Positions 51,528-58,433 of a DNA stretch of 64,000 bases are shown here, piece after piece. The stretch is taken from IMG/VR virus record IMGVR_UViG_3300020394_000003, positions 97,705 to 161,704 of that record. The stretch is one strand, 5' to 3'. The notes under the pieces are model-generated. The model was given only the letters and a program-made list of their open reading frames with translations, ran no database searches and was not told the origin of the DNA. Both the position numbers and the translations under genes were made by a program. The first letter of the stretch is position 1. Every line of letters begins with the position of its first letter. The DNA comes from a virus.

Positions 51528-52886
51528 ATGGAAGAAAAAGCAAATTTCAGCAGATATGGGAAAGAATTTCAAGAAGGCTTATGTCAGCTTATCTTGCAGG
51601 ATCGCCCTTTTGCTGATAGGATTATGGAGGTGCTAGATCTTAATTTTCTAGAGATCTCTTACTTACAGACGTTTTTGAAAAAAATTATAGATTATCGCGA
51701 CAAGTATGGAGTTCATCCGACTTACGGCACCATGACGACGATTTTTCGCACCGAATTAGAAGAGGAGGCGGAAATTGTACAAAAACAGGTGAGAAACTTT
51801 TTTGCAAGAATCTCCAAAAACGATGTTGATGGATCTGACTATATTAAGGAAGTATCTTTAGATTTTTGCCGAAAACAAAAACTGAAAGAGGCAATGCTTG
51901 AATCAGTAAAGTTGCTTAAAACATCATCGTATGACGAAATTTCCGCTGTAATCAACGGCGCCCTAAAGTTGGGCGCTGACAACAATTATGGTTATGATTA
52001 TTTGGCTGATTTTGAAGAAAGGTTTTTGATTCAAGCTAGGAACCCTATCACGACAGGCTGGACAGAAATTGATCAAATTTGCAAGGATGGTTTAGGGTCT
52101 GGTGAGCTGGGTGTTGTGATCGCGCCGACAGGCACAGGCAAGTCAATGGTGCTAGTTCATCTGGGTGCCCAAGCCTTGCTAGCCGGCAAAACAGTCGTTC
52201 AGTATACTTTGGAACTGAGGGATACAACCATTGCGAATAGGTATGACAGTTGCATAACTGGCATTCCGTTGAGCGAGCTTTTTAATTTTAAAGAAGAGAT
52301 CCTTGAGACCGTCAAAGACGTGGATGGTAAATTAATTATCAAAGAATACCCAACAAAATCAGCGTCTGTAAAAACAATCAAAAATCATCTTGAGGGCTTA
52401 CGAAAACGCGATGTTAAGATTGATATGATTATCGTCGATTATGCGGATCTTTTAAGGCCAATTAGCTCTCAACGTGAGAAAAGAATGGAACTGGAATCTA
52501 TTTATGAAGGACTCCGGGGAATTGCTCAAGAGTTCGACTGCGCAGTATGGACAGCCTCACAAACTAACAGAGGGGGCCTTAACGCCGAGGTGATTACGAT
52601 GGAATCGATTTCAGAGGCATTTAGCAAATGTTTCGTGGCCGATTTTATCTTCTCTGTATCAAGAACAGTTCAAGATAAAACCACTAATAGTGGAAGGGTT
52701 TTTATCGCAAAAAATAGAAATGGTCCCGATGGGTTGATTTACCCTATTTACATGGACACTAGTCGTGTTAAAATCAAAGTGCACCCTAGTCAAAATGATA
52801 CCATCGAAAGCGTGGTAGCAGTATCAGCAAAACAACAACAGCAGTCGCTGAAAGAAAAATATAGAAAATTTAAAAAGGAAAATTAA
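51528..52886 (+). CDS. 41: DnaB/gp41-type replicative helicase
   Basis: Ring-shaped 5'-3' DNA helicase. The 452-residue protein has a helical N-terminal domain (1-150) and a RecA-type core: Walker A APTGTGKS at residues 199-206, Walker B MIIVDYADLL near 303-312, a catalytic Glu in QYTLELRD, and WTASQTNRG as the sensor segment near 346. Length and motifs equal T4 gp41 (475) and DnaB. No primase is recognised directly beside it. The basic, Gln-rich C-terminus may bind partner proteins. Confidence 0.92.
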   Translation: MEEKANFSRYGKEFQEGLCQLILQDRPFADRIMEVLDLNFLEISYLQTFLKKIIDYRDKYGVHPTYGTMTTIFRTELEEEAEIVQKQVRNFFARISKNDVDGSDYIKEVSLDFCRKQKLKEAMLESVKLLKTSSYDEISAVINGALKLGADNNYGYDYLADFEERFLIQARNPITTGWTEIDQICKDGLGSGELGVVIAPTGTGKSMVLVHLGAQALLAGKTVVQYTLELRDTTIANRYDSCITGIPLSELFNFKEEILETVKDVDGKLIIKEYPTKSASVKTIKNHLEGLRKRDVKIDMIIVDYADLLRPISSQREKRMELESIYEGLRGIAQEFDCAVWTASQTNRGGLNAEVITMESISEAFSKCFVADFIFSVSRTVQDKTTNSGRVFIAKNRNGPDGLIYPIYMDTSRVKIKVHPSQNDTIESVVAVSAKQQQQSLKEKYRKFKKEN

Positions 52887-52888
52887 AT

Positions 52889-54859
52889 ATGAAAGACAAC
52901 ACAACAGTCAGAAAATTTCGCCTATCAGACACCTTCATCGAGCCATATACTACAGCGGAAGTGCCATGGGGTCCGCTGGGGTATGTTACATTTAAGAGGA
53001 CATATGCACGAAGGCTTAGCGAGTTTGAATCGAGCGCAGAAGGTACCGAGGAATGGTACCAGACCTGCCGACGTGTCATTGAGGGCATGTTCACCATTCA
53101 GAAGCGCCATGTGTTTATGCTAGGCCTTGAATGGAACGACGCCAAAGCTCAGCGTACAGCAAAGGATGCATATGATAGGCTGTTCAATCTAAAGTGGACT
53201 CCTCCCGGCCGCGGCCTTTGGATGATGGGAACTCATTTTATTGAAAATCGGACTGGTGCTGGACTTTTTAACTGTGCTTTTCGTTCAACAAGAGATCTTT
53301 CTTCAAAGGGGGGCTATCTTTTTAAATGGATTATGGACGCTTTGATGGTGGGCATCGGTGTTGGTTTCGACACTTTGGGTGCCGACTCGGTGGTAATCAA
53401 GGAGCCAACATGGACGGATGAGGTTTGGATGGTTCCCGACTCGCGAGAGGGCTGGGTTGAGAGCGTAGCAATGTTGCTAAATGGTTACTTTTTTGGAGAA
53501 AGGGTTCCACAGTTTGACTACTCGCAAATCCGGCCTTTAGGTGCAGAGATTCGTGGCTTCGGGGGTACTTCATCCGGCCCTGATCCTCTAATCGAGCTTC
53601 ATACCAACCTCAAGAATTTGTATTCATCTAAAATAGGGCAACAGATTAGTTCTGTAGATATTGTCGACACTGAGAACTTGATTGGACGCTGCGTTGTTGC
53701 GGGCAATGTTCGCCGTTCCGCTGCACTAGCCTTGGGTGGTCATGATGACATGGAATACCTGCAGATGAAAAATGACGAAGAGGCCCTGTATCATCATCGA
53801 TGGGGGTCAAATAATTCGTTTGTAGCCCATGTTGGTATGAATTATGATTGGCACGCCGAACAGTCACAGAAGAACGGCGAGCCCGGATATATTTGGCTTG
53901 ATAATGCACGTTCAAAAGGAAGGTTTAAGGATCCCGAGCGTTACGACGATAAGAATGTTATGGGCTTCAATCCTTGTGTGGAACAACAACTAGAGGATGC
54001 AGAATTATGTTGCTTAGTAGAGACCTTCCCTGCAAAGCATGAGACATACGAAGACTATATTAAGACTCTCAAGATTGCTTATCTATACGGCAAAACAGTA
54101 ACCTTGGTAAATACACACTGGCCCGAGACTAATGCTATCATGCTCAAAAACCGAAGAATCGGATTGTCGCAAAGCGGTGTGGTGCAGTCCTTCAACAAGC
54201 ACGGTCGCCGCGAGATTCTTAATTGGTGCGACCGGGCCTACGATTACGTTCAGGATTTAGACGAGCAATATTCTAATTGGCTGTGCATTCCCCGTTCAGT
54301 AAGAATGACCTCAATTAAGCCTTCCGGTACAGTTTCTTTGCTCAACGGCTCGACTCCCGGGATTCACTTTCCAGAGGATGAATATTATATTCGTCGGATT
54401 AGATTTTCAAGCACGTCAGAATTGCTTGAAAAGTTAAAAGAAAACGGTTATAATATAGAAAAGTGTGCGTACTCGCCAAATACCATGGTTGTTGAATTTC
54501 CAGTACATGAACCATATTTTAACAAAGGAAAGAGAGATGTCAGTATGTGGGAACAGCTAGAGATTGCTGCACAATATCAGCATTACTGGGCAGATAATTC
54601 AGTATCAGTGACTGTATCCTTCAAGCCTTCAGAGGGTTCTCAAATTAAAGAAGCACTAGAAATGTATGAAACTAGGTTGAAGGCTGTATCTTTCTTGAAG
54701 TATGAAGAGACAGGGTATGAGCAGGCACCATATGAACCAATTACAAAAGAAAAGTATGAAGAAATGAATTCAAAAATTACGCCATTTCAAAGAGCGCTTG
54801 TCAATACAGCAGGCAAGGGAACTAAGTTTTGTGACGGAGATACGTGTGTGATTGAATAG
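52889..54859 (+). CDS. nrdJ: adenosylcobalamin-dependent ribonucleotide reductase (class II)
   Basis: Reduces ribonucleotides to deoxyribonucleotides using B12, independent of oxygen. It is the monomeric NrdJ/RTPR type. The active-site set aligns with the Lactobacillus enzyme: C129 (C119), C363 thiyl (C408), E365 (E410) and C374 (C419), in N-P-C-V-E-Q and E-L-C-C-L. The C-terminal redox pair is C648-x4-C653 in FCDGDTC. Typical N-C-A-F and P-S-G-T-V-S phosphate-binding segments are present. 656 residues against 739 in L. leichmannii. T4 uses class I and III enzymes instead; a phage NrdJ implies a host with cobalamin. Confidence 0.95.
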   Translation: MKDNTTVRKFRLSDTFIEPYTTAEVPWGPLGYVTFKRTYARRLSEFESSAEGTEEWYQTCRRVIEGMFTIQKRHVFMLGLEWNDAKAQRTAKDAYDRLFNLKWTPPGRGLWMMGTHFIENRTGAGLFNCAFRSTRDLSSKGGYLFKWIMDALMVGIGVGFDTLGADSVVIKEPTWTDEVWMVPDSREGWVESVAMLLNGYFFGERVPQFDYSQIRPLGAEIRGFGGTSSGPDPLIELHTNLKNLYSSKIGQQISSVDIVDTENLIGRCVVAGNVRRSAALALGGHDDMEYLQMKNDEEALYHHRWGSNNSFVAHVGMNYDWHAEQSQKNGEPGYIWLDNARSKGRFKDPERYDDKNVMGFNPCVEQQLEDAELCCLVETFPAKHETYEDYIKTLKIAYLYGKTVTLVNTHWPETNAIMLKNRRIGLSQSGVVQSFNKHGRREILNWCDRAYDYVQDLDEQYSNWLCIPRSVRMTSIKPSGTVSLLNGSTPGIHFPEDEYYIRRIRFSSTSELLEKLKENGYNIEKCAYSPNTMVVEFPVHEPYFNKGKRDVSMWEQLEIAAQYQHYWADNSVSVTVSFKPSEGSQIKEALEMYETRLKAVSFLKYEETGYEQAPYEPITKEKYEEMNSKITPFQRALVNTAGKGTKFCDGDTCVIE

Positions 54860-54867
54860 GAGTAAAA

Positions 54868-55107
54868 ATGAGATTAACAAAGCTGAACCACCTGTTGGGT
54901 AGACCACTGGCTACCGGCCGCTGCCCAACAGGTAAGCAACATTACTGGGTTGCTTCCGGTGAAGTCAAAGCCACAACAGGAAATAATATAGCAGTGTATG
55001 TAAGATGCAAAGAGTGCGATGCTAGAGAGACAGTGTGGTTGACAATGAATGAATATCGCTTGCAAGAGCGGATTATTAATAGCTCTCTCAAAGAGCAAGG
55101 ACAGTAA
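54868..55107 (+). CDS. small zinc-ribbon-like protein
   Basis: A 79-residue basic protein with C19, H25 and C47-x2-C50, a possible C-H-C-C zinc site, and an amphipathic C-terminal helix. It follows nrdJ by 8 bases with GGAG before the ATG. The DNA near its start can form a 10-base-pair hairpin. The protein resembles small phage zinc-finger proteins of unknown function; no specific family recognised. Confidence 0.6.
   Translation: MRLTKLNHLLGRPLATGRCPTGKQHYWVASGEVKATTGNNIAVYVRCKECDARETVWLTMNEYRLQERIINSSLKEQGQ
54890..54933 (+). promoter_or_regulatory. long inverted repeat at the start of a gene
   Basis: ACCTGTTGGG and its perfect complement CCCAACAGGT, separated by 24 bases that contain a GGC/GCC stem, lie 20 bases into the small zinc-ribbon gene. 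As RNA this forms a stable stem just past the ribosome site and could slow translation. Function inferred. Confidence 0.35.
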
Positions 55108-55150
55108 CATGACAATTCATAGAGATATGTACAAAAATAACGGAGAAAAA

Positions 55151-55450
55151 ATGAATAAGCCAAATTACACCCCCATGAATCGGTATCTATTGGTTAACCG
55201 TAGGCCATCTGAGACAAAGGAAGTCGAGCAAACGGTCTTACTACCAGAGGGTTACCGTAAAACCGAAAGTCGCTACGAGACTGTTGATGTCGTAAGTGCC
55301 TCGCCTAATTGCGCCTTCATTGACAGGGTTAGAGAGGGAACGAAAATTGTTGTGCTATCAAACTTTTTGGAAGATATTGAGGTAGAAGGCCACAACTATA
55401 CAGTAATTTTAGAGAATCATGTGATGGGCATCATCGGACTAGTGGGGTAA
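55151..55450 (+). CDS. GroES-like co-chaperonin (gp31-like)
   Basis: A 99-residue protein with the GroES beta-barrel plan: N-terminal strand N-Y-T-P-M-N-R-Y-L-L-V, a mobile-loop region ending in V-L-L-P-E-G (about 30-35), Y-E-T-V-D-V-V-S-A-S, R-E-G-T-K-I-V-V-L, E-V-E-G-H-N-Y-T-V-I-L-E and a final strand. T4 gp31 replaces GroES to fold the capsid protein with host GroEL; the same use is likely here. An in-frame ATG at 55109, with AAGGA 7 bases upstream, would add 14 residues; 55151 with GGAGA gives the usual N-terminus and is preferred. It touches the ClpP-like gene. Confidence 0.72.
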   Translation: MNKPNYTPMNRYLLVNRRPSETKEVEQTVLLPEGYRKTESRYETVDVVSASPNCAFIDRVREGTKIVVLSNFLEDIEVEGHNYTVILENHVMGIIGLVG

Positions 55451-55452
55451 AC

Positions 55453-56016
55453 ATGGGTACAGAATTACCGCTTCCAAAAGCTAGAAATCTTTATTTACCG
55501 AAGCAAGTCGATCAGGCATCAATGAATGCACTTACCAAGAGTATTCTTGAAATCAACGATAACGATGAATATATAAAGAAACTATATGCAGTTCATGATT
55601 TGGAATACAACCCAAAGCCGATTAAGATCTATATTGACTCTTATGGAGGAGCCGTTTATCAATGTTTTGGTTTATTGGGTGTCATGGAAAAAAGTGAAAC
55701 TCCAATCCACACCATTGTTACTGGCGCAGCCATGTCCTGCGGCTTCATGATCCTAATCAGTGGCCATAAACGCCTAGGCTATTCGCTTTCAACACCACTG
55801 TACCATCAGGTTTCTACTGGATTCTGGGGCAAAGTGCAGGATATGGAAGACCACCTAGCAGAGACAAAGCGCCTTCAAAAGAAGATTGAAGATATAACCA
55901 TAGAAAAAACACAGATCTCAAAGAAGAAGCTAACAGAAATCTTAAAAAGAAAAGTTGACTGGTATATGTCAGCAGAAGAAGCTTTGCAGCTTGGGGTAAT
56001 TGATGAAATCGTATGA
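55453..56016 (+). CDS. clpP: ClpP-like serine protease
   Basis: A 187-residue ClpP-family protein. Ser95 lies in T-G-A-A-M-S-C-G-F and His118 in PLYHQVS, the distance and motif of the nucleophile and base. The Asp region near 165-172 (KRKVDWYMSAEEALQLG) is a little shorter than in E. coli ClpP, so the acid is not certain. The helix after the active site, E-T-K-R-L-Q-K-K-I-E-D-I, forms the handle for ring assembly. Alternatives are a membrane-associated or inactive ClpP variant. It shares an operon with the GroES-like gene, a protein-quality pair that may tune the host proteome or virion proteins. Confidence 0.82.
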   Translation: MGTELPLPKARNLYLPKQVDQASMNALTKSILEINDNDEYIKKLYAVHDLEYNPKPIKIYIDSYGGAVYQCFGLLGVMEKSETPIHTIVTGAAMSCGFMILISGHKRLGYSLSTPLYHQVSTGFWGKVQDMEDHLAETKRLQKKIEDITIEKTQISKKKLTEILKRKVDWYMSAEEALQLGVIDEIV

Positions 56017-56722
56017 TAGGACTGTTGAACTATATGGAGATGGCATTGGTCGCGTTGATTATGTGGAGCATATGGGGGATGACCTAACGGTCGTCAACTC
56101 AGCCCGGGTTAGCTTTGGCGTTCAAAAAGAAGAACTAGATGAAAGAGACAAAAAACTCATCAACTACCTTATTAGGCATAAGCACACTTCGACTTTGGAG
56201 CACAATCTCATTACTTTCAGGTTCTGTGTTCCTTTGTTCGTTAGGTCTCAGCACCATCGTCATCGAACATGGTCTTATAACGAGATTTCTCGACGCTATA
56301 CCGATGTAAACATTCAGTTTTATGAACCAAGTGAGTTCAGGACTCAGCACAAGTCAAATCGACAGGCGTCGAATGTTGATGAGGTAGTGAACCCTGTAGT
56401 TTATCGCTTTGAAGACGGCGGCGAAACACGCGCATCTTCACTGATTAGTAGGCATCATGAGCACTCATTGAGGTTGTTTGAAGATCTTGTCTCATCCGGT
56501 GTCTGTCGAGAACAAGCCCGAGGTGTCTTGCCTCAAAACATGTATACGGAATATTATGGAACTGTTAATTTATCTAACCTACTCAAATTCATTCAGCTAC
56601 GAACTCATATGGGAGCGCAGTGGGAGATCCAAAAAGTTGCGGAAGCGTGCTTAGAGATCGCTACGGACTTGTATCCTGAAACGGTGAATGCCTATCGACG
56701 TAATCAGGGCTACAATAATTGA
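56003..56722 (+). CDS. thyX: flavin-dependent thymidylate synthase
   Basis: Converts dUMP to dTMP with FAD and folate. The ThyX signature R86-H-R-T-W-S91-Y-N-E-I-S-R-R-Y is intact, as are F-R-F-C-V-P-L-F-V-R-S-Q-H-H-R before it and a later S-G-V-C-R-E-Q-A-R-G-V-L-P region with the FAD-contact residues. 239 residues is the family size. The ATG overlaps the end of the ClpP-like gene; a TTG one codon before is possible. Together with the deaminase and NrdJ it makes a complete dTMP supply route in the window. Confidence 0.95.
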   Translation: MKSYDRTVELYGDGIGRVDYVEHMGDDLTVVNSARVSFGVQKEELDERDKKLINYLIRHKHTSTLEHNLITFRFCVPLFVRSQHHRHRTWSYNEISRRYTDVNIQFYEPSEFRTQHKSNRQASNVDEVVNPVVYRFEDGGETRASSLISRHHEHSLRLFEDLVSSGVCREQARGVLPQNMYTEYYGTVNLSNLLKFIQLRTHMGAQWEIQKVAEACLEIATDLYPETVNAYRRNQGYNN

Positions 56723-57555
56723 GAGATGTTACTTACAAGTATGAGACTGTGGTGGTGGGCAACACCATTGAGGCTCTGATGTGTGGGTACAATATGGGCT
56801 GCCCGGTTCTAACTCTGGGCGCCCGTCCTCCATTATTTTTTGAAACATTTGATTCTAAAAGTAAACTTTCTATAATTGGCCTTAACAATGATACTAGGGT
56901 CTTATCTACACCTAGCGGCAATATAGAAGTTGGAATGAAAAAAGAGGACTTATATCGAAAACTATCTTTGATTATGTCTCTTGCTGGTCTTCTACCCTTG
57001 TCGGATAAAGCAGTTTCAATGAGGCAAGTTGACAAAAATACTATAAAAGTAGTCTTGGATCATGCCAGAACGGTAAAATTCAATTTTAACAAATTATTGA
57101 TTTTTCAAAAAGAGCTATTGCAGCCTAAAACCCCTCCAAAATATATGGTTTTAGATTGGATGAATGTACGTTCTGGCATGATCCACCCTTTTGACAGGAT
57201 ACAAAACAACTCATTGTTTGTTAACTGTATACATTTCTATCCATCCAATAGAATCGATGGGGCTCACGATAAAAAAGATCTCGTTAGCGTATCGTTTCTT
57301 ACAAGAGAGCAAATTGATAGCTATCAATACTCTGATACTTACGCTAGGTTTAAGGTTATTGAAGATATGAAAAAAGCTGGGATCAGAGGCGCTAGAAATG
57401 GAAGGGATGCGAAAAATCGTGATCGATATAAGCACTATGCCATTCGAGTAGAGGTGGAAAAGAGGCGATTATATCCTGTTTTCGAGCACACTAGCTATAT
57501 GCCGATGGACACTACAGAAGATGAGTATTTACAATATTTATCGAGTGTTGTATGA
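56719..57555 (+). CDS. hypothetical protein, Rossmann-like N-terminus
   Basis: A 278-residue protein of no recognised family. The first 25 residues (YETVVVGNTIEALMCGYNMG) have the strand-G-x-helix shape of an FAD/NAD-binding Rossmann start, as in GDI-like or oxidoreductase proteins, but the glycines are few. The rest alternates strands and basic helices (KKAGIRGARNGRDAKNRDR). The start is a TTG overlapping the stop of thyX; no nearby in-frame ATG exists. It overlaps the next gene by 4 bases, so these two unusual proteins are co-translated. Function unknown. Confidence 0.55.
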   Translation: MRDVTYKYETVVVGNTIEALMCGYNMGCPVLTLGARPPLFFETFDSKSKLSIIGLNNDTRVLSTPSGNIEVGMKKEDLYRKLSLIMSLAGLLPLSDKAVSMRQVDKNTIKVVLDHARTVKFNFNKLLIFQKELLQPKTPPKYMVLDWMNVRSGMIHPFDRIQNNSLFVNCIHFYPSNRIDGAHDKKDLVSVSFLTREQIDSYQYSDTYARFKVIEDMKKAGIRGARNGRDAKNRDRYKHYAIRVEVEKRRLYPVFEHTSYMPMDTTEDEYLQYLSSVV

Positions 57556-58433
57556 GGCAAAGAAAGAGTCATCTCGCCGGCATTGTACCTGTCGCCGGTC
57601 GTACCGATAAATTTGAACTACCATGGCCAGACTGTATGATGCCCTTGTCGCAAGACTATGTGGCAATTGAGCGAAGTATTCTTGAATGCGCTTATGCTGG
57701 TTGTAAAACAATCTGGGTTATCTGTAATGACGATGTTTCACCAATCATCAAGCATCGTCTGGGAGAGTACGTCTATGATCCAGTTTGGTATGATCGCAAA
57801 GATACGTTTGCTAGAGAAAGTCGCAGAATAATACCTATTTTTTATGTACCGATTCACTCTAAAGATACAAACAAGCGAGACTGTTTGTCTTGGAGTCTAG
57901 TTTACGGGGCACTTACTGCCTTCAAGATAGGCTCATCGCTTAGTCAATGGGTGGCGCCAAGTAGATATTATGTCGCCTTCCCTTGCGGAATCTATGAGCC
58001 TTCCGTCGTTCGTCCTCATCGAGCAGCTATAACCAAAGGAGAATGTTTTGCAGTCTCTTACGAAGGCAGTAACGTATTGAATAATAAATACATGGGATTT
58101 ACCTTTGGTAAAGATGAGTGGAAAAGCTTTAGAAGAGTTTTAAGATCGGGTACTGGCCTGTGGTCGTCAGAAAATTTACGACAAGGAAAGTATCCTAGTG
58201 AAGTTCTGCCTATAGAAGAAAGATATTCGGCGAGACATTTTACACTTGACAAAGTTTTAGAATCTGTTAAAATAGTGAATGAGGTCGAACTTTCAGCATA
58301 TCATCAAATAGATACATGGGATGATTACCTAAAATATTTGAGATCCGACACCCAACTAGAAAAACCAAAAAACTTCTTGACAAATGGCAAGAAATTAAAT
58401 AAAATATGTAAACCAATCGAGGAAGATGAATGA
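57552..58433 (+). CDS. nucleotidyltransferase-like protein
   Basis: A 293-residue protein whose N-terminus follows the GT-A nucleotidyltransferase scheme: H-L-A-G-I-V-P-V-A-G-R-T-D-K-F (like the G-x-G-T-R loop) at about 7-21. P-D-C-M-M-P-L comes next where K-P-L-L-P is usual, then A-I-E-R-S-I-L-E-C-A-Y-A-G-C-K-T-I-W-V-I-C-N-D-D at 38-62. The later segment YYVAFPCGIYEP could be the metal-binding strand. The C-terminal third is charged and helical. An NTP-sugar or nucleotide transferase for DNA or glycan modification is possible. No substrate can be read, and the glycine loop is degenerate. The 3' end carries the dnaE promoter. Confidence 0.5.
   Translation: MRQRKSHLAGIVPVAGRTDKFELPWPDCMMPLSQDYVAIERSILECAYAGCKTIWVICNDDVSPIIKHRLGEYVYDPVWYDRKDTFARESRRIIPIFYVPIHSKDTNKRDCLSWSLVYGALTAFKIGSSLSQWVAPSRYYVAFPCGIYEPSVVRPHRAAITKGECFAVSYEGSNVLNNKYMGFTFGKDEWKSFRRVLRSGTGLWSSENLRQGKYPSEVLPIEERYSARHFTLDKVLESVKIVNEVELSAYHQIDTWDDYLKYLRSDTQLEKPKNFLTNGKKLNKICKPIEEDE
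58377..58405 (+). promoter_or_regulatory. sigma-70-like promoter for DNA polymerase III alpha
   Basis: TTGACA (58377-58382, exact consensus) and TAAAAT (58400-58405), 17-base spacer, inside the end of the nucleotidyltransferase-like gene and 24 bases before the dnaE ATG. A second, weaker pair lies at 58246-58273 with a 16-base spacer. Confidence 0.6.

Noticed and set aside
58246-58273. TTGACA and TAAAAT with a 16-base spacer inside the nucleotidyltransferase-like gene
   Set aside because: Not annotated as a separate promoter because it is deep in coding DNA and a better one follows at 58377.
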